Below are positions 8,966-20,202 of a DNA stretch of 64,000 nt, one piece after another. This DNA comes from CAVYOD01 sp963770045 (lineage in GTDB: Bacteria; Acidobacteriota; Aminicenantia; Aminicenantales; CAVYOD01), in the NCBI GenBank assembly GCA_963770045.1, contig CAVYOD010000014.1, forward strand, positions 62,001 through 126,000. The letters are read 5' to 3'. A model generated the notes under the pieces. The model searched no databases. It worked only from the letters and a program-made list of their open reading frames with translations, and was not told the origin of the DNA. Positions within the stretch are counted from its first letter, which is position 1. Every line of letters begins with the position of its first letter. Both the position numbers and the translations under genes were made by a program.

Positions 8966-10234
8966 TTGAGCAAAGCCAAAAATAATCAAGAGCAGGAGAT
9001 CGAGATGCCCAGCCGCCGAGATTTTTTTAAGAAGTCGGGCGCGGCTCTCCTTTTCCTGAATTCCCCGTTTCGGCATCTCCTGGGCGACGATTTTGACCCG
9101 TTTTCTGCAGCCCAAACCCAGACGCCATCCGCGGCTCCTGGCATCTTTATCATGGAAGGCCCGCCGGGACCCGAAACAGTCATCAACGGCAAGCGATATA
9201 TTTACTTTGGAGGAACGGGTTACTTTGCCCTCCAGGGCCATCCCGAAGTGATCGAGGCCGGAATCGCCGCGTTTAGAAAGTACGGCGTTCACCCGGCGAC
9301 CTCCCGGACCGGCTTCGGAAACTGCCCGATCCAGCTCGACCTGGAGCGGAAGATCGCCGAGTACTTCGGCACGGAAGATTCCCTCCATTTCGTTTCCGGC
9401 TACCTCGACAATCTCTTTCAGGTCCAGGCTCTCAAGGAACAGATTGATGTCGTCTTTATCGACGAGACGGCGCACTTCAGCATCAAGGACGCCGTCTATT
9501 CGGCCCTGAAGCCGGTCATCATGTTCCGCCACCGCGACCCCGAAGACCTGAGCAAAAAACTCAAGGAGACGCTCAAGCCCGGGCAGGTCCCGCTCCTGAT
9601 GACCGACGGCATTTTCCCAACCATGGGGGTCATCGCCCCCGTCCCCGATTATCTAAAAATCATCGAGCCCTATAATGGCTTTATCTGCCTCGATGATTCC
9701 CACTCCGTCGGAGTGCTCGGCCCAAACGGCCGGGGAACCTACGAACACTTTGGCCTCAAGTCCGATCGTCTCTATTATGCGGGGACGATGAGCAAGGCTT
9801 TCGGCGGGCACGGAGGCTTTATCCCGGGAACCAAAAAGTACATCCAGTACATCAAGGATCATTGCGGCGCTTTCGCCGGTGCCACCCCGAGCCCGACGGC
9901 AGCGATGGCCGCTTCGGCCAAAGGGTTGGAGATCGTCAAAAACCATCCCGAGATGAGGGATCGCTTGAGAAAAAACGTGGCCATGGTCAAATCCGGAATG
10001 AAGAAACTCGGTTTCGAGATGAACGACAACCCGGTGCCGATCGTGACTTGGACCATGAAGTCCGGCGATGATATGAAAAAGATCCAGCTGGAATTGATGA
10101 GCCGAGGCGTGGCCGTAGCCTACACAAAATATGTCGGCGCGCCTCCCAGCGGGGCTTTGAGAGCTTCCATTTTCTCCGAGCACAAACCCGAGCACATCAA
10201 CAAGCTGCTTGAAGAAGTGGGCAAGCTCGTCTAG
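8966..10234 (+). CDS. Alpha-oxoamine synthase family PLP enzyme with a Tat signal
   Basis: A 422-residue fold-type I PLP protein related to 2-amino-3-ketobutyrate CoA ligase, serine palmitoyltransferase and 8-amino-7-oxononanoate synthase. Visible landmarks are GTGYFALQGHPEVIEA, then CLDDSHSVGVLGPNGRG, with the Asp that contacts the PLP pyridine nitrogen, and YAGTMSKAFGGHGGF, where the Lys is the Schiff-base residue. The N-terminus reads PSRRDFFKKSGAALLFL, a twin-arginine export signal, which is odd for this normally cytoplasmic CoA-dependent family. I use TTG at 8966 because GGAGG lies six bases upstream; ATG at 9005 would keep the Tat motif. Intact frame, TAG stop. Substrate unknown. Confidence 0.75.
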   Translation: MSKAKNNQEQEIEMPSRRDFFKKSGAALLFLNSPFRHLLGDDFDPFSAAQTQTPSAAPGIFIMEGPPGPETVINGKRYIYFGGTGYFALQGHPEVIEAGIAAFRKYGVHPATSRTGFGNCPIQLDLERKIAEYFGTEDSLHFVSGYLDNLFQVQALKEQIDVVFIDETAHFSIKDAVYSALKPVIMFRHRDPEDLSKKLKETLKPGQVPLLMTDGIFPTMGVIAPVPDYLKIIEPYNGFICLDDSHSVGVLGPNGRGTYEHFGLKSDRLYYAGTMSKAFGGHGGFIPGTKKYIQYIKDHCGAFAGATPSPTAAMAASAKGLEIVKNHPEMRDRLRKNVAMVKSGMKKLGFEMNDNPVPIVTWTMKSGDDMKKIQLELMSRGVAVAYTKYVGAPPSGALRASIFSEHKPEHINKLLEEVGKLV

Positions 10235-10306
10235 ATCGCTCGCGGCTGATAGCTCATGGCCGATAGAGATCATAATCGTGATATGTGAAAAGGGACACGA
10301 GACAAA

Positions 10307-10503
10307 CTAATACAAACGCAATAACTCATGCGACATCTCAGTTCAAGGTTGCGCCGGAGGCCACCCTCTTGCCCCCGGAGCCGAGGAAAGTCCCGTCGGT
10401 TCCCCCGACGGAGAAACCGACGGGCCCCCCTCCGCTACGGGGTCCAAGGGTGGCCTCCGGCGCAACCTTGACCATGTCAAGTGACTTATCGCGTTTTCAT
10501 TAG
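10307..10503. repeat. Palindromic intergenic element, copy 2 (complete)
   Basis: Complete 197-bp copy. The ends are CTAATACAAACGCAATAA and the inverse of CTAATGAAAACGCGATAA. Inside is a perfect 24-bp inverted repeat, CAAGGTTGCGCCGGAGGCC plus ACCCT, and a central stem CCCGTCGGTT / AACCGACGGG. There are no open frames, so if mobile it would be a non-autonomous MITE-like element. It lies between a gene end and the next gene start. Confidence 0.8.
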
Positions 10504-10590
10504 ATAAGCGTCAAAGTTGGCGCTCGGCCGTTTAGACCTTGCATCTTTGCAGGCTATGAGCTTTGAGCTGGCTTTTTGGAAAAGGAGTCA

Positions 10591-12033
10591 ATGATGAGAG
10601 CTTTAAGACATGTTTTTCTCGGCTTCTTGTTGATCGGGTCAGCCACCCTCGTTGGTCCGCTGGCCCCATGGATGAACGGGCAATCCTCTTCGGCGGGCCC
10701 AGACACGAAGTCGATCGATGCCTTCGTGGCCGAGCAGGTCAAAGCCAAAGGGCTGGTCGGGCTCTCTGTAGCGATCGTAAAAGACGGCCGGCCGGAGATT
10801 GCCAAGGGTTACGGAGTCAGCTCCCTGGCCAAAAAGCAGCCAGTCAACGAAAACACGATGTTTGCGATCGGCTCCTGCACCAAGCAATTCACCTCGGCCT
10901 GCATCCTGCTCCTGGCCGAAGACGGCAAGCTCACAGTCGGAGACAAGGTCGCCAAATACTACCCCAACCTGACGAGAGCGAATGACATCAGTCTTCTCGA
11001 CTTGATGAACCACGTCTCGGGCTACCCGGACTATTATCCTCTCGACTTCGTCGACCGCAGGATGCTCAGACCGGTCACAGTTGATGACGTCATCCGTCAG
11101 TACGGCACGACCAAGCTTGACTTCGAGCCGGGGACAAAATGGTCTTACTCTAATACCGGTTACTTGATCCTCGGCCGCGTCGTCGAAAAGGTCAGCGGGG
11201 AGCCGTTCGGTCAGTTCTTGACGCGCCGCATCCTGAAGCCCCTCGGCATGGACCACACCGCCTATGAGCCCGACGCAAAAGGACCCGGTTTCGCGCAGGG
11301 TCACAGCTCATTTTTCCTCAGCCCGCCGGAAGCGGCCGTTTCGGAGCAAAAGGGCTGGATTGCTGCGGCAGGGGCAAATTATTCCACAGCTTCTGACCTG
11401 GCCAAGTGGGATCTTGCGTTGATCGAGGGAAAAGTTTTAAAGCCCGAATCGTACAAGCTCATGACGACCGCGCGCAAACTGGCGGATGGCCGGTTGACCG
11501 GTTACGGCTGCGGCCTGTCGGTGGGCGAACGAAACGGGGTCACCGTGCTCTCGCACAATGGCGCCGTGGCGGGCTTCTACGCCCTGAACACCATGATCCC
11601 TTCCTCCAAGTCCGCCGCCATCCTATTGTCAAATTTCGACGATTATAATGAAGTGAACACTGTCTACACGAAAATTGTCCGCTCTGTGCTGCCGCAGCCG
11701 TCGGACCCCAACCTTCCGCAGATCGCCGGCCTGCCGGCGGCAGAAGAGGCCATGGCCTTCTTCCATCGGCTCCAGACTGCCTCGGTGGACCGTTCGGAGC
11801 TCGGCGATGAGTACAGCTATTTCCTGACCGACGCCAAGATCAAAGCCGCCGCCGAGCATCTCAAGCCTTATGGTGAACCCACGGCCGCGGATGTCGAGGG
11901 CATGCACGAACGGGGCGGCATGGAGGTCTCAACTGTGCGTTTGACCTTCAAGTGCGGCAGCCTCAAGGCATCGATGTACCGCTCACCCGACGGAAAGATC
12001 CAGCAATACCTCATCCAAAAGGACTTAGTCTGA
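10591..12033 (+). CDS. Secreted serine hydrolase, class C beta-lactamase fold
   Basis: A 480-residue protein with an N-terminal signal peptide (ALRHVFLGFLLIGSA). The class C/DD-peptidase motifs are all present: SCTK is the SxxK nucleophile (about residue 95), YSNTGY is the Tyr-x-Asn motif, and LSHNGAVAG stands where KTG sits in true beta-lactamases, as usual in the EstB/peptidase branch. A C-terminal extension of about 130 residues is family-typical. Likely a periplasmic peptidase or esterase; nothing specifically indicates antibiotic resistance. ATG at 10591 follows an AAGGAG site. It heads a close gene run with the SDR and racemase. Confidence 0.8.
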   Translation: MMRALRHVFLGFLLIGSATLVGPLAPWMNGQSSSAGPDTKSIDAFVAEQVKAKGLVGLSVAIVKDGRPEIAKGYGVSSLAKKQPVNENTMFAIGSCTKQFTSACILLLAEDGKLTVGDKVAKYYPNLTRANDISLLDLMNHVSGYPDYYPLDFVDRRMLRPVTVDDVIRQYGTTKLDFEPGTKWSYSNTGYLILGRVVEKVSGEPFGQFLTRRILKPLGMDHTAYEPDAKGPGFAQGHSSFFLSPPEAAVSEQKGWIAAAGANYSTASDLAKWDLALIEGKVLKPESYKLMTTARKLADGRLTGYGCGLSVGERNGVTVLSHNGAVAGFYALNTMIPSSKSAAILLSNFDDYNEVNTVYTKIVRSVLPQPSDPNLPQIAGLPAAEEAMAFFHRLQTASVDRSELGDEYSYFLTDAKIKAAAEHLKPYGEPTAADVEGMHERGGMEVSTVRLTFKCGSLKASMYRSPDGKIQQYLIQKDLV

Positions 12034-12059
12034 AGCTCTGAGTTGTTTTCGGAGGAAGA

Positions 12060-12855
12060 ATGGCCAAGAATTCTAGAGGGAAAAATCGCCATCGTGACCG
12101 GCGCCGGTTCGGTGGGAGAGGGTATCGGAAACGGCAAAGCCACGGCCATCGTTTTCGCCCGTGAAGGCGCCAAGGTGATGCTCGTCGATCAGAACTTGGG
12201 CGCCGCCGAAGAGACCCGGGAGATCATTGAAAAGGAAGGCGGTATGAGTTTCGCTTTCAAGGCCGATGTGAGCCGCGCCGATGAATGCCGGAAGATTGTT
12301 GACGCCTGTCTCCGGGCCTACGGCCGGGTCGACATCCTTCACAACAACGTCGGGATCGAACTCGCCGGCGGACTCGAAGAGACAACCGAGAAGGACTGGG
12401 ACCGGACCCTGGCGGTCAACCTGACGAGCATGTTCTTGTTGAGCAAGTATGCCGTGCCTCATATGTTGGCCCAAGGCGGAGGAGTCATCATCAACATTTC
12501 CTCGATCAATGCCATCAGGACCTTGCCCGCCTTGTCGCTCGCCTACGGCGTTTCAAAGGCGGGTATCATCTCGCTCACTCGCGAGATCGCCGTGCAGTAT
12601 GCCGCAAAAGGGATCCGGGTCAATGCGATCCTGCCGGGGATGATGAACACGCCCTTCGTCCGCGTCTCCTTGACCGAGGCCTACGGGGGAGATATCGAAA
12701 AAATGACCAAGTTCCGGGATTCCCTCTGCCCGACCGGAAAACAGGGCGAGCCCTGGGACGTCGCCAACCTGGCTCTCTTCCTGGCGTCAGACCAATCGAA
12801 ATACATCACCGGCCAGGCCATCATCGTGGACGGCGCCCAGACCTGCAAAATCTGA
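12060..12855 (+). CDS. Short-chain dehydrogenase/reductase (probable frame change after the start)
   Basis: A classical SDR of about 265 residues. The cofactor motif is TGAGSVGEGIG, followed by NNVG, the Ser in INISSINA and the catalytic YGVSK, then IRVNAILPGMMNTP. It oxidises or reduces an alcohol/ketone pair with NAD(P). The best ribosome site, CGGAGGAAG, serves the ATG at 12060, but that ATG is one frame off: removing one base from AAGAATT gives MAKILEGKIAIVTG, a standard SDR start. The alternative is a TTG start at 12043 in the uninterrupted frame. It ends five bases before the racemase, so the two are probably co-expressed. Confidence 0.75.
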
Positions 12856-12860
12856 CAATC

Positions 12861-13859
12861 ATGGAGACCCGGCGCATTTTTTCAACAATCGATACGCACA
12901 CCGCGGGAGGGCCGACGCGGATCCTGACATCGGGAGTTCCCTTCCTCCCCGGATCGACTGTGGCCGAGAAATTTGTTCACTTCCAGGCCAATTTCGACCC
13001 CATCCGCAAATTGCTGCTGACCGAGCCTCGCGGCCATAAGGATATGTACGGCGCCGTCGTGACCGAAAGCAGACTCGACGACGCCGACCTCGGGGTTTTC
13101 TTCATGACCGCGGCCGGATATCTTCCGACCTGCGTGCACAGCGCCATGGGAGTCGCCGCGGCAATGCTCCAGACCGGCGCTCTGACCCTCGAACCGCCCA
13201 AAGTCAAATTGGCCTTTGAAACACCCAGCGGACTCATCGCCCTGGAACCCCATTTTCGGGCGGGCAAGATCCATTCGATCAGCCTGCAGACCAAGCCCGC
13301 GTACGTCCAAGAAATCGGAGCGACTCTCCGGGCGGGTGAGAGAGACCTGCGCGTCGACCTCGTGTTTTCCGGCGTTTTCTTCGTGCTGGTTGATTCGGAC
13401 GCGAACGGACTGGAAATCAGACAGGGCAGGCTTCCGGATTTCGTCGCCCTGGGACAACAGGTCTTGGCCGAGGCCAATCGGCGTTTCGAGACTCGCCATC
13501 CCGAGCTCCCCCAGATCAAGGGGTTCGCGCTGGCCCTTTTTTACGAGCGAATCGACAAGAGTCATTTCAAAGATATAGTGATCGGCCGGACCGGCAGTGT
13601 CGACCGCTCTCCCTGCGGGGCAGGCTCGGGGGCGCTGGCCGTTCTCCAGGCCGTCAGGGGGGAAATCGCTTCAAACGAGGAAATCGACATCGAGGGCGTC
13701 ATCGGCACTCATTTCGGAGCTCGGTTAATCAGGCAGGTCAAAGTGGGCGCCTATGCCGGCGGGGTACCACAGATCAGCGGCAGCGCCTACGTGACCGGAT
13801 TCCATCAGTTTGTCCTGGACGCGGACGACCCCCTCAAAGAAGGTTTCATCCTGGGATAA
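12861..13859 (+). CDS. Proline racemase/hydroxyproline epimerase family enzyme
   Basis: A 332-residue member of the PF05544 family. Both active-site cysteines are kept: the first in LPTCVHSAMG, the second in DRSPCGAGSGAL. Enzymes with two Cys are racemases or epimerases of proline, 4-hydroxyproline or related compounds, whereas dehydratase relatives have Thr at the first site. The first motif differs from the usual MCGHG, so the exact substrate is uncertain. No signal peptide, hence cytoplasmic. The adjacent SDR could act on the same imino or keto acid, which is inference. Confidence 0.8.
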   Translation: METRRIFSTIDTHTAGGPTRILTSGVPFLPGSTVAEKFVHFQANFDPIRKLLLTEPRGHKDMYGAVVTESRLDDADLGVFFMTAAGYLPTCVHSAMGVAAAMLQTGALTLEPPKVKLAFETPSGLIALEPHFRAGKIHSISLQTKPAYVQEIGATLRAGERDLRVDLVFSGVFFVLVDSDANGLEIRQGRLPDFVALGQQVLAEANRRFETRHPELPQIKGFALALFYERIDKSHFKDIVIGRTGSVDRSPCGAGSGALAVLQAVRGEIASNEEIDIEGVIGTHFGARLIRQVKVGAYAGGVPQISGSAYVTGFHQFVLDADDPLKEGFILG

Positions 13860-13932
13860 AATCGTTTTTCCCCGCGAGAATGGAATAAAATCTCGCCTGG
13901 CGTTGTATTATCTTTATCGAGGAGGACGAGCG

Positions 13933-16900
13933 ATGATCAGCCAACCGCCACGGACAATTGTCCCGCTAGTCTTGTTCGCCGCTCTGCTCATCACCGTGGG
14001 AAGCATGGTGAAAGGCAGGCCGGCCGCGCCGATGCAAGAGAAAACGACGCAGGAGCTCTGGAAAAAGGTCGCCGAGGCTGAAAAGAACGGGCTTCCGAAA
14101 ACAGCCGCTGATTATCTCAAGCAGATCGCGGCGATGGCCCTCCAGCAAAAACGTTACGGGGAATCACTCCGCGCCCTCACCAGGCAGATCATTCTGGAAT
14201 CAGTCATCAAGGGGAACAAGCCGGAGTATCGGGTCGCCAGGCTCCAGGAGGAAATGGAAAAGGCGCCGGCGGAAATGAAGCCCATGATGAAGCTTATCCA
14301 AGCCCAGTGGTATTGGCATTACTATTCGCGGAACAAATGGAGGTTCATGAACCGGACCGCGACCGAGGGATTCGACGAAAAAGACTTCACCACCTGGGAC
14401 CTGCCCAAGCTGTTCCGGACGATCGACCTCCTCTACAGGGAGATCCTGAAAGATGAAGCGTACCTCAAGAAGGAGGCGCTCTCCTCTTGGAAAGACCTTC
14501 TTGATCGAAGGGAACCGGCCTTCCGCGCTTCGCCCGACCCTTTTCGATTTCGCAGTCTTCGAAGCCCTGGACTTTTACACCTCGGGGGAGCAATCCGCAC
14601 TCCCCGAAGACGCATTTTTCATCCAGGCTGATTCCGACGCCCTCGCCCCGGCCGGCCAGTTTCTCAAATACGCGCCGGAGACGACCGATGTGGATTCCCC
14701 CAAGCTCCAGGCTCTGAGACTTTTTCAAAAAGTGATGTCTTTTCACCTCGACGATAGAGACAGGGATCTCTTCCTGGATGCGGACCTCCAGCGGTTGCGT
14801 TTCGTCAAGAACGTGGCCACGGGTGAGGGTGCATCCGACCGGTACCTGGCGCGGCTGAAAGAGATTGTTGAGGCCTCCCCCTCCTCCGAGCTGTCGAGTC
14901 TGGCCCTGTACCACATGGCCCAGGAATTGTACGATCGAGAGCAATCCGTCGAGGCCTACGAACTCGCCGACCGCGGTCAGAAATCCCATCCCTCTTCCCT
15001 TGGCGCCTCCAACTGCAAGGCGCTCTTGGCGCGGATCACGGCCAAGGAATTTGAGCTGCGCTGCGAATCCGTCCTCGGCCCTGGCTCTCCGGGGAAGCTC
15101 GGGCTCGAATATCGAAATATCTCCTCTCTTCATCTCCAGGTCATAAAAGACGATTTCTCCGCGCTCCTCACCAGAAAAGACAAGGAGAGTTTTCTCTGGC
15201 CTTCGAATGAATTCTTACGGAGACTTATCGGAGGCACTCCAGCCGCCCGGTGGATGGCAAGTCTTAAACCCACTCCAGACTACAAAAAGAAAACCGCCTT
15301 CCTGGAAATTCCTCCTTTGAAGCCCGGTTTTTACTGGATCTTCGCCAGCTTCCGGGAAAATTTTTCCTGGGACGAGAACAAGGTCCAGGTGGCCTCATTC
15401 TGGGTCAGCGACCTGGGTTTGGTCACGCGGGGCGTGGCCGGCGGCCTGCAGGGATATGTTGTCCGCAACCAAACAGGGACACCCTTGGAATCCGCCGAGG
15501 TCACGCTCTACAATTGGAACTACGACAGCTCGGCCTTCCAAAAAGTGGGCACCGCTCGGACCGACAGCCTGGGCTCTTTTTCTCTGAGCCTGCCCGATTC
15601 CTATTCCAACCGCGTCGTCCTCGTCCGGGACGGCCAGGGGGCCGAGCTCGCCGAGGTCGAGGTTCCCTCCTCTTATTCCCGAACCGAAAACCCGACCGCG
15701 ATGTGTGTGTTCTTCACCGACAGGTCGCTTTATCGTCCCGGACAGATGATTTTCTTCAAAGGCATTTGCCTCAATGTCGACAAAGCGCAAAACGATTACA
15801 GGCTCCTGCCGAAGCAAAGAGCGAGAGTTGCTTTCCGCGATGTGAACCGGCAGGAAATCGCCAATCTCGACCTGGTCTGCAACGAGTTCGGCTCTTTTAG
15901 CGGGACTTTTATCGCTCCCACGGACCGTTTGACCGGCCAGATGACGATCTCGACGGAGTCTCCACGCGGTTCTTGTTCAGTCAGAGTCGAGGAATACAAG
16001 CGCCCCAAGTTTGAGGTGAAGCTGGACGTCCCAGAACAGGAATTCCGGCTGAACGATCAGGTCGCTCTCCCCGGCGAAGCCATGGCCTACACAGGCGCGC
16101 CCGTGGATGGCGCGCTGGTCAAATATCGGGTCGTCCGCGAAGTCCAGTACCCCTGGTGGTGGTTCTACTGGTTCAGTAGGTCGGCGAGGAGCCAGAGCCA
16201 GGAAATCGCCCACGGTATCATGAAAACCGACGAAACGGGCAAGTTCATCATTAGCTTCCAGGCGAAGCCTGATCCGTCAGTCCCGACTTCCAGCGGCCCG
16301 ACTTTCCAATACAAGGCGTACGTGGATGTCACCGACAGCGCCGGCGAAACACGCAGCGCCCAGGGCGGCGTGCGGTTGGGGTATGCCTCGCTCGAGGCGG
16401 GCATGAGCTGCCGGGATTGGCAGGAGACGGGAAAGCCGGTCATCATATCCGTCACGACCACAACCCTGAATTATAAGAAAGTGGCGGCGAAGGGAACGAT
16501 CGAGGTGTTCAACCTGAAAGGGCCGGAAAAGCCTGTGCCTGCTGATTTGATCGGCGAGGTGGCTTTCCGTGAGCAGGAAGCGTCAAGAGGCAAAGGACTT
16601 CAAGGGCTCAGCGACACGTCCGATTGGAAGAAGTGGCCGCGAAGGCCGGCTGGCCGCCAAAAAAGATTTTGTCACTTCCGAAAAAGACGATGTCCCGTGC
16701 ACTCTCTCCTTCGACCTCAAGAAAGGCGCCTACAAAGCCAAGCTCAAGACTAAAGATAAATTCGGGACGGCTGTCGAGAGCTTTCTTTATTTCATCGTCC
16801 TCGACCCTGCCGAAGAAAAGTTCCCCCTCAAGATCCCCTTCTTCAACGCTTCGAAGGACTCAACCGCCGAAGTGGGCCAGACATTTGAAACGCTCTGGGG

Positions 16901-19900
16901 GACGGGACATGAAAAAGGTCCGGTTCTGGTCGAAGTCTTCCAGAACAACGCCTGGCTGCAACGCTCTTGGATGCCACCTCAACAAACCCAAGGCGTCCTC
17001 CGGGTAGCGGTGGACGAAAGACTGAGGGGCGGCTTCACGGTCGTAATCTCTATGGTCAAAGAAAACCGATTTTATCGAAGCGAACAACGCGTCAATGTTC
17101 CCTGGTCAAATAAAGTCCTCGACCTCAGCTGGCTGACCTTCCGCTCCAAGCTCAGACCGGGACAAGCGGAGACCTGGTCGCTGCAGATCAAAGGCCCCCA
17201 GGCGTCGCTCAGAGCCGCCGAGATGGTGGCCACATTGTACGACGCTTCCCTCGACCAATTCTATCGTCACGGCTTTCCCGGGATGATGGGAGTTTTCCGA
17301 ACAGATTGGACCTACGTGGCCTCGAATTTCGCGAACAGACGTCATGACCTCCAGACTTTCGTTGATCACCTGAACTCGTACCCGAGTTTCATTTCGATCG
17401 TCTACGTCCACTTTCCGCCCGATATCGAGGAGGATGCTTACGGATACGCCTACCCGCGCGCAGCCAGGGAACAATTGGCAGCGAGTCCTGCGGCCGCCGA
17501 AAAAGCCAAGGATGTGGAGGGAAAAGTGCTCGGAGGAGTGGTCGGGGGCGTCCTGGGCGGCGTTGTCGGGGAAGCCGAAGCCAAAAAGGCGCCGGAAATA
17601 GACCTCTCCAAAGTCCAGGCCCGTAAAAACCTGAACGAAACGGCCTTTTTCTTTCCCCATCTTCTGACCGACAAAAAGGGCGTCGTCACCTTGGAGTTCA
17701 AGATGCCGGAAGCGCTCACCCAGTGGCGCTTCCTCGGCTTCGCCCACACCAAAGACCTGGAAAGCGGATCCCTGGAAGCCACGGCCGTCACCCAGAAAGA
17801 GCTGATGGTCCAACCCAACCCGCCCCGGTTTCTGAGGGAAGGAGACAACCTCGAGTTCACGGTCAAGGTGACGAACATGGCCGAAAAAGAGGCCGAGGGC
17901 GCGGTCGAGCTGACCTTTTTTGACCCGAGAACAGAAAAGCCGCTCGATGCCGCGCTGGGCAATCGAACAAAGAAGCTTGCTTTTACGATTCCGGCCAAAC
18001 AGTCGCGCTCTTTTTCCTGGCCGGTGACCGTGCCCGACGGCCTGGATCTCGTGAGCTATAAAGCCGTCGCGGCTACACCCGGCTTTTCAGACGGCGAAGA
18101 GGGTGTGCTGCCGGTCCTGAGCCGCCGGCTTCTCGTCCGCGAATCCATCCCGCTCTGGATCAATGACCAGGGCGAAAAGAAATTCACTTTCGAAAAGCTC
18201 GTCGCTTCCGCCGGATCGACAACGCTTCAAAACATGGGGCTGGTCGTCCAGATGGCCTCCAACCCGGCCTGGTACGCGGTCCAGGCCCTCCCCTTTCTCA
18301 TGGAATTTCCTTACGAGTGTTCCGAGCAGGTCTTCAACCGGCTTTACGCCAACAGCCTGGCTCAAAAGATAGCCAACTCGAACCCCAAAATCCGGCGGAT
18401 TTTTGACCTCTGGAAAGGGACCGAGGCGCTCAAATCCAACCTCGAAAAGAACGAGGACCTGAAGAGCGTCCTCCTCCAGGAATCTCCGTGGGTTCTCGAG
18501 GCCAAGGCCGAAACCCAGGCCAAGCACAACATCGGCCTCCTCTTCGATGAAAACCGGATGAGCCTCGAGATCAAGAATGCCCTCGGGAAACTCGCCAACA
18601 TGCAGCTCTCCGACGGCTCCTGGCCCTGGTTCCCCGGCGGCCGCGGCAACAGCTACATCACGCTCTACATTCTGACCGGGTTCGGCCGGCTGAAACATCT
18701 GGACGTCGCCTCTGTCTCCCAGTCATCGGCCGAAAAAGCACTCCGCCATTTGGACGCTTGGATTCTGGAAGTTTACGAGGACATCATGCGCTCCGGAACC
18801 CAGGACCAAAACCATCTCAGTCCGGTCGTGGCGCTGTACCTTTATGGCCGGAGTTTTTATCTGACCGCAAGGCCGATTCCCGAGGCCAGCCGAAAAGCCG
18901 TCGATTACTTCCTCAAGCAGGGAGCACAGTACTGGCTGCAGCTCGACTGCCGTCTGAGCCAGGCGCATCTGGCCCTGGCCCTGAAAAGATTCGGGGACGA
19001 GACGACGGCTCAAAAAATCATGCGTTCCATGAAAGAGCGCAGCCAAGTGGACGAGGAGCTGGGCCGGTTCTGGAGCGAGCTCGAGCTTTCCTGGTGGTGG
19101 TATCGCGCTCCGATCGAAACGCAGTCGGTCATGATCGAAGCGTTCGACGAGGTCATGAACGACCAGAAGGCGGTTGAGGAATGCAAGGTTTGGCTCCTCA
19201 AGCAGAAACAAACCCAGGATTGGAAGACGACCAAAGCCACGGCCGATGCCGTTTACGGCCTCATCCTGAGAGGCATGGACCTTTTGGCCTCGGACTCCAT
19301 TGTCGAGGTCAGCCTGGCCGGCAAAAACATCGAGCCGGAGAAAGTTGAGCCCGGCACGGGATTCTATGAGAAACGGATTCGAGCCGGGGGACATCGTGCC
19401 CGCCATGGGGAACATCGTGTTGAAGAAGGCGGATAAGGGAATCGCCTGGGGCGGCGTCCACTGGCAATACATGGAGGATATTTCCAAGATCACCCCACAC
19501 GCCCAGAACCCGCTCCGGTTGAAAAAATCCGTCTCCGTCCAGAAGCTGACCAAGAAAGGCCCGGTCATCGAACCCGTGCAGGCACCTCTTCATGTCGGCG
19601 ACACGCTTATCATCCGCATCGAGTTGCGCGCGGACAGGGACATGGAATACATTCACTTGAAAGATCACCGCGGAAGCGGGCTCGAGCCGGTCAATGTGTT
19701 GTCCCAATATAAATATCAGGGTGGGCTCTACTATTACGAGTCGACCAAGGACACGGCCACTCATTTCTTCATCGATTATCTGCCCAAGGGGACATATGTC
19801 TTCGAATATCCGCTCCGGGTTGTGCACCGCGGCGCCTATCAGAACGGCCTGGCTCACATCGAGTGCATGTATGCGCCGGAGTTCAACAGCCACTCCGAGA

Positions 19901-19923
19901 GCCAGAGGCTTGAGGTCAAGTAG
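13933..19923 (+). CDS. Alpha-2-macroglobulin-like secreted protein with thioester motif (three frame changes)
   Basis: A giant gene of about 1,995 codons starting at an ATG behind GAGGAGG. The N-terminus has a signal peptide (VPLVLFAALLITVGS). A helical region follows, then repeated macroglobulin-type beta domains with SLYRPGQMIFFKG and EEYKRPKFEV, the hallmark MG2/MG3 segments of bacterial YfaS-type proteins. FPYECSEQVFNRLYAN (about 18310-18355) carries CxEQ, the thioester motif, and leads into the alpha-alpha barrel with QLSDGSWPWFPGGRG. A Gly/Val-rich stretch near 17530-17570 interrupts the mid region. Frame changes, all +1, lie near 14500, 16640 and 19377. Known relatives trap proteases in the periplasm. 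Confidence 0.8.
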
Positions 19924-20001
19924 AGGCAAATCGGATAGCGATCGGACCGTCAGCCCGTCGATTTTTATTTAATCTCTTCTTTGCAGCGAACGGGGTACGA
20001 A

Positions 20002-20202
20002 CTAATGCAAACCCGATAAGTAACTTGACATGGTCAAGGTTGCGCCGGAGGCCACCCTTGGGACCCCGTAGCGGAGGGGGGCCCGTCGGCTTGTCCGACG
20101 GGGGAACCGACGGGACTGGTTCCTCGGGGTCCGGGGGCCAGAGGGTGGCCTCCGGCGCAACCTTGAACGGAGATGTCGCATGAGTTATTGCGCTTGTATT
20201 AG
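20002..20202. repeat. Palindromic intergenic element, copy 3 (inverted orientation)
   Basis: A 201-bp copy lying opposite to copy 2. Ends are CTAATGCAAACCCGATAA and the inverse of CTAATACAAGCGCAATAA. It has the same perfect 24-bp arms as copy 2 and a central CCCGTCGG / CCGACGGG stem. The right CTAAT end supplies the TAA stop of the minus-strand beta-lactamase-like gene at 20199-20201. Confidence 0.8.
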
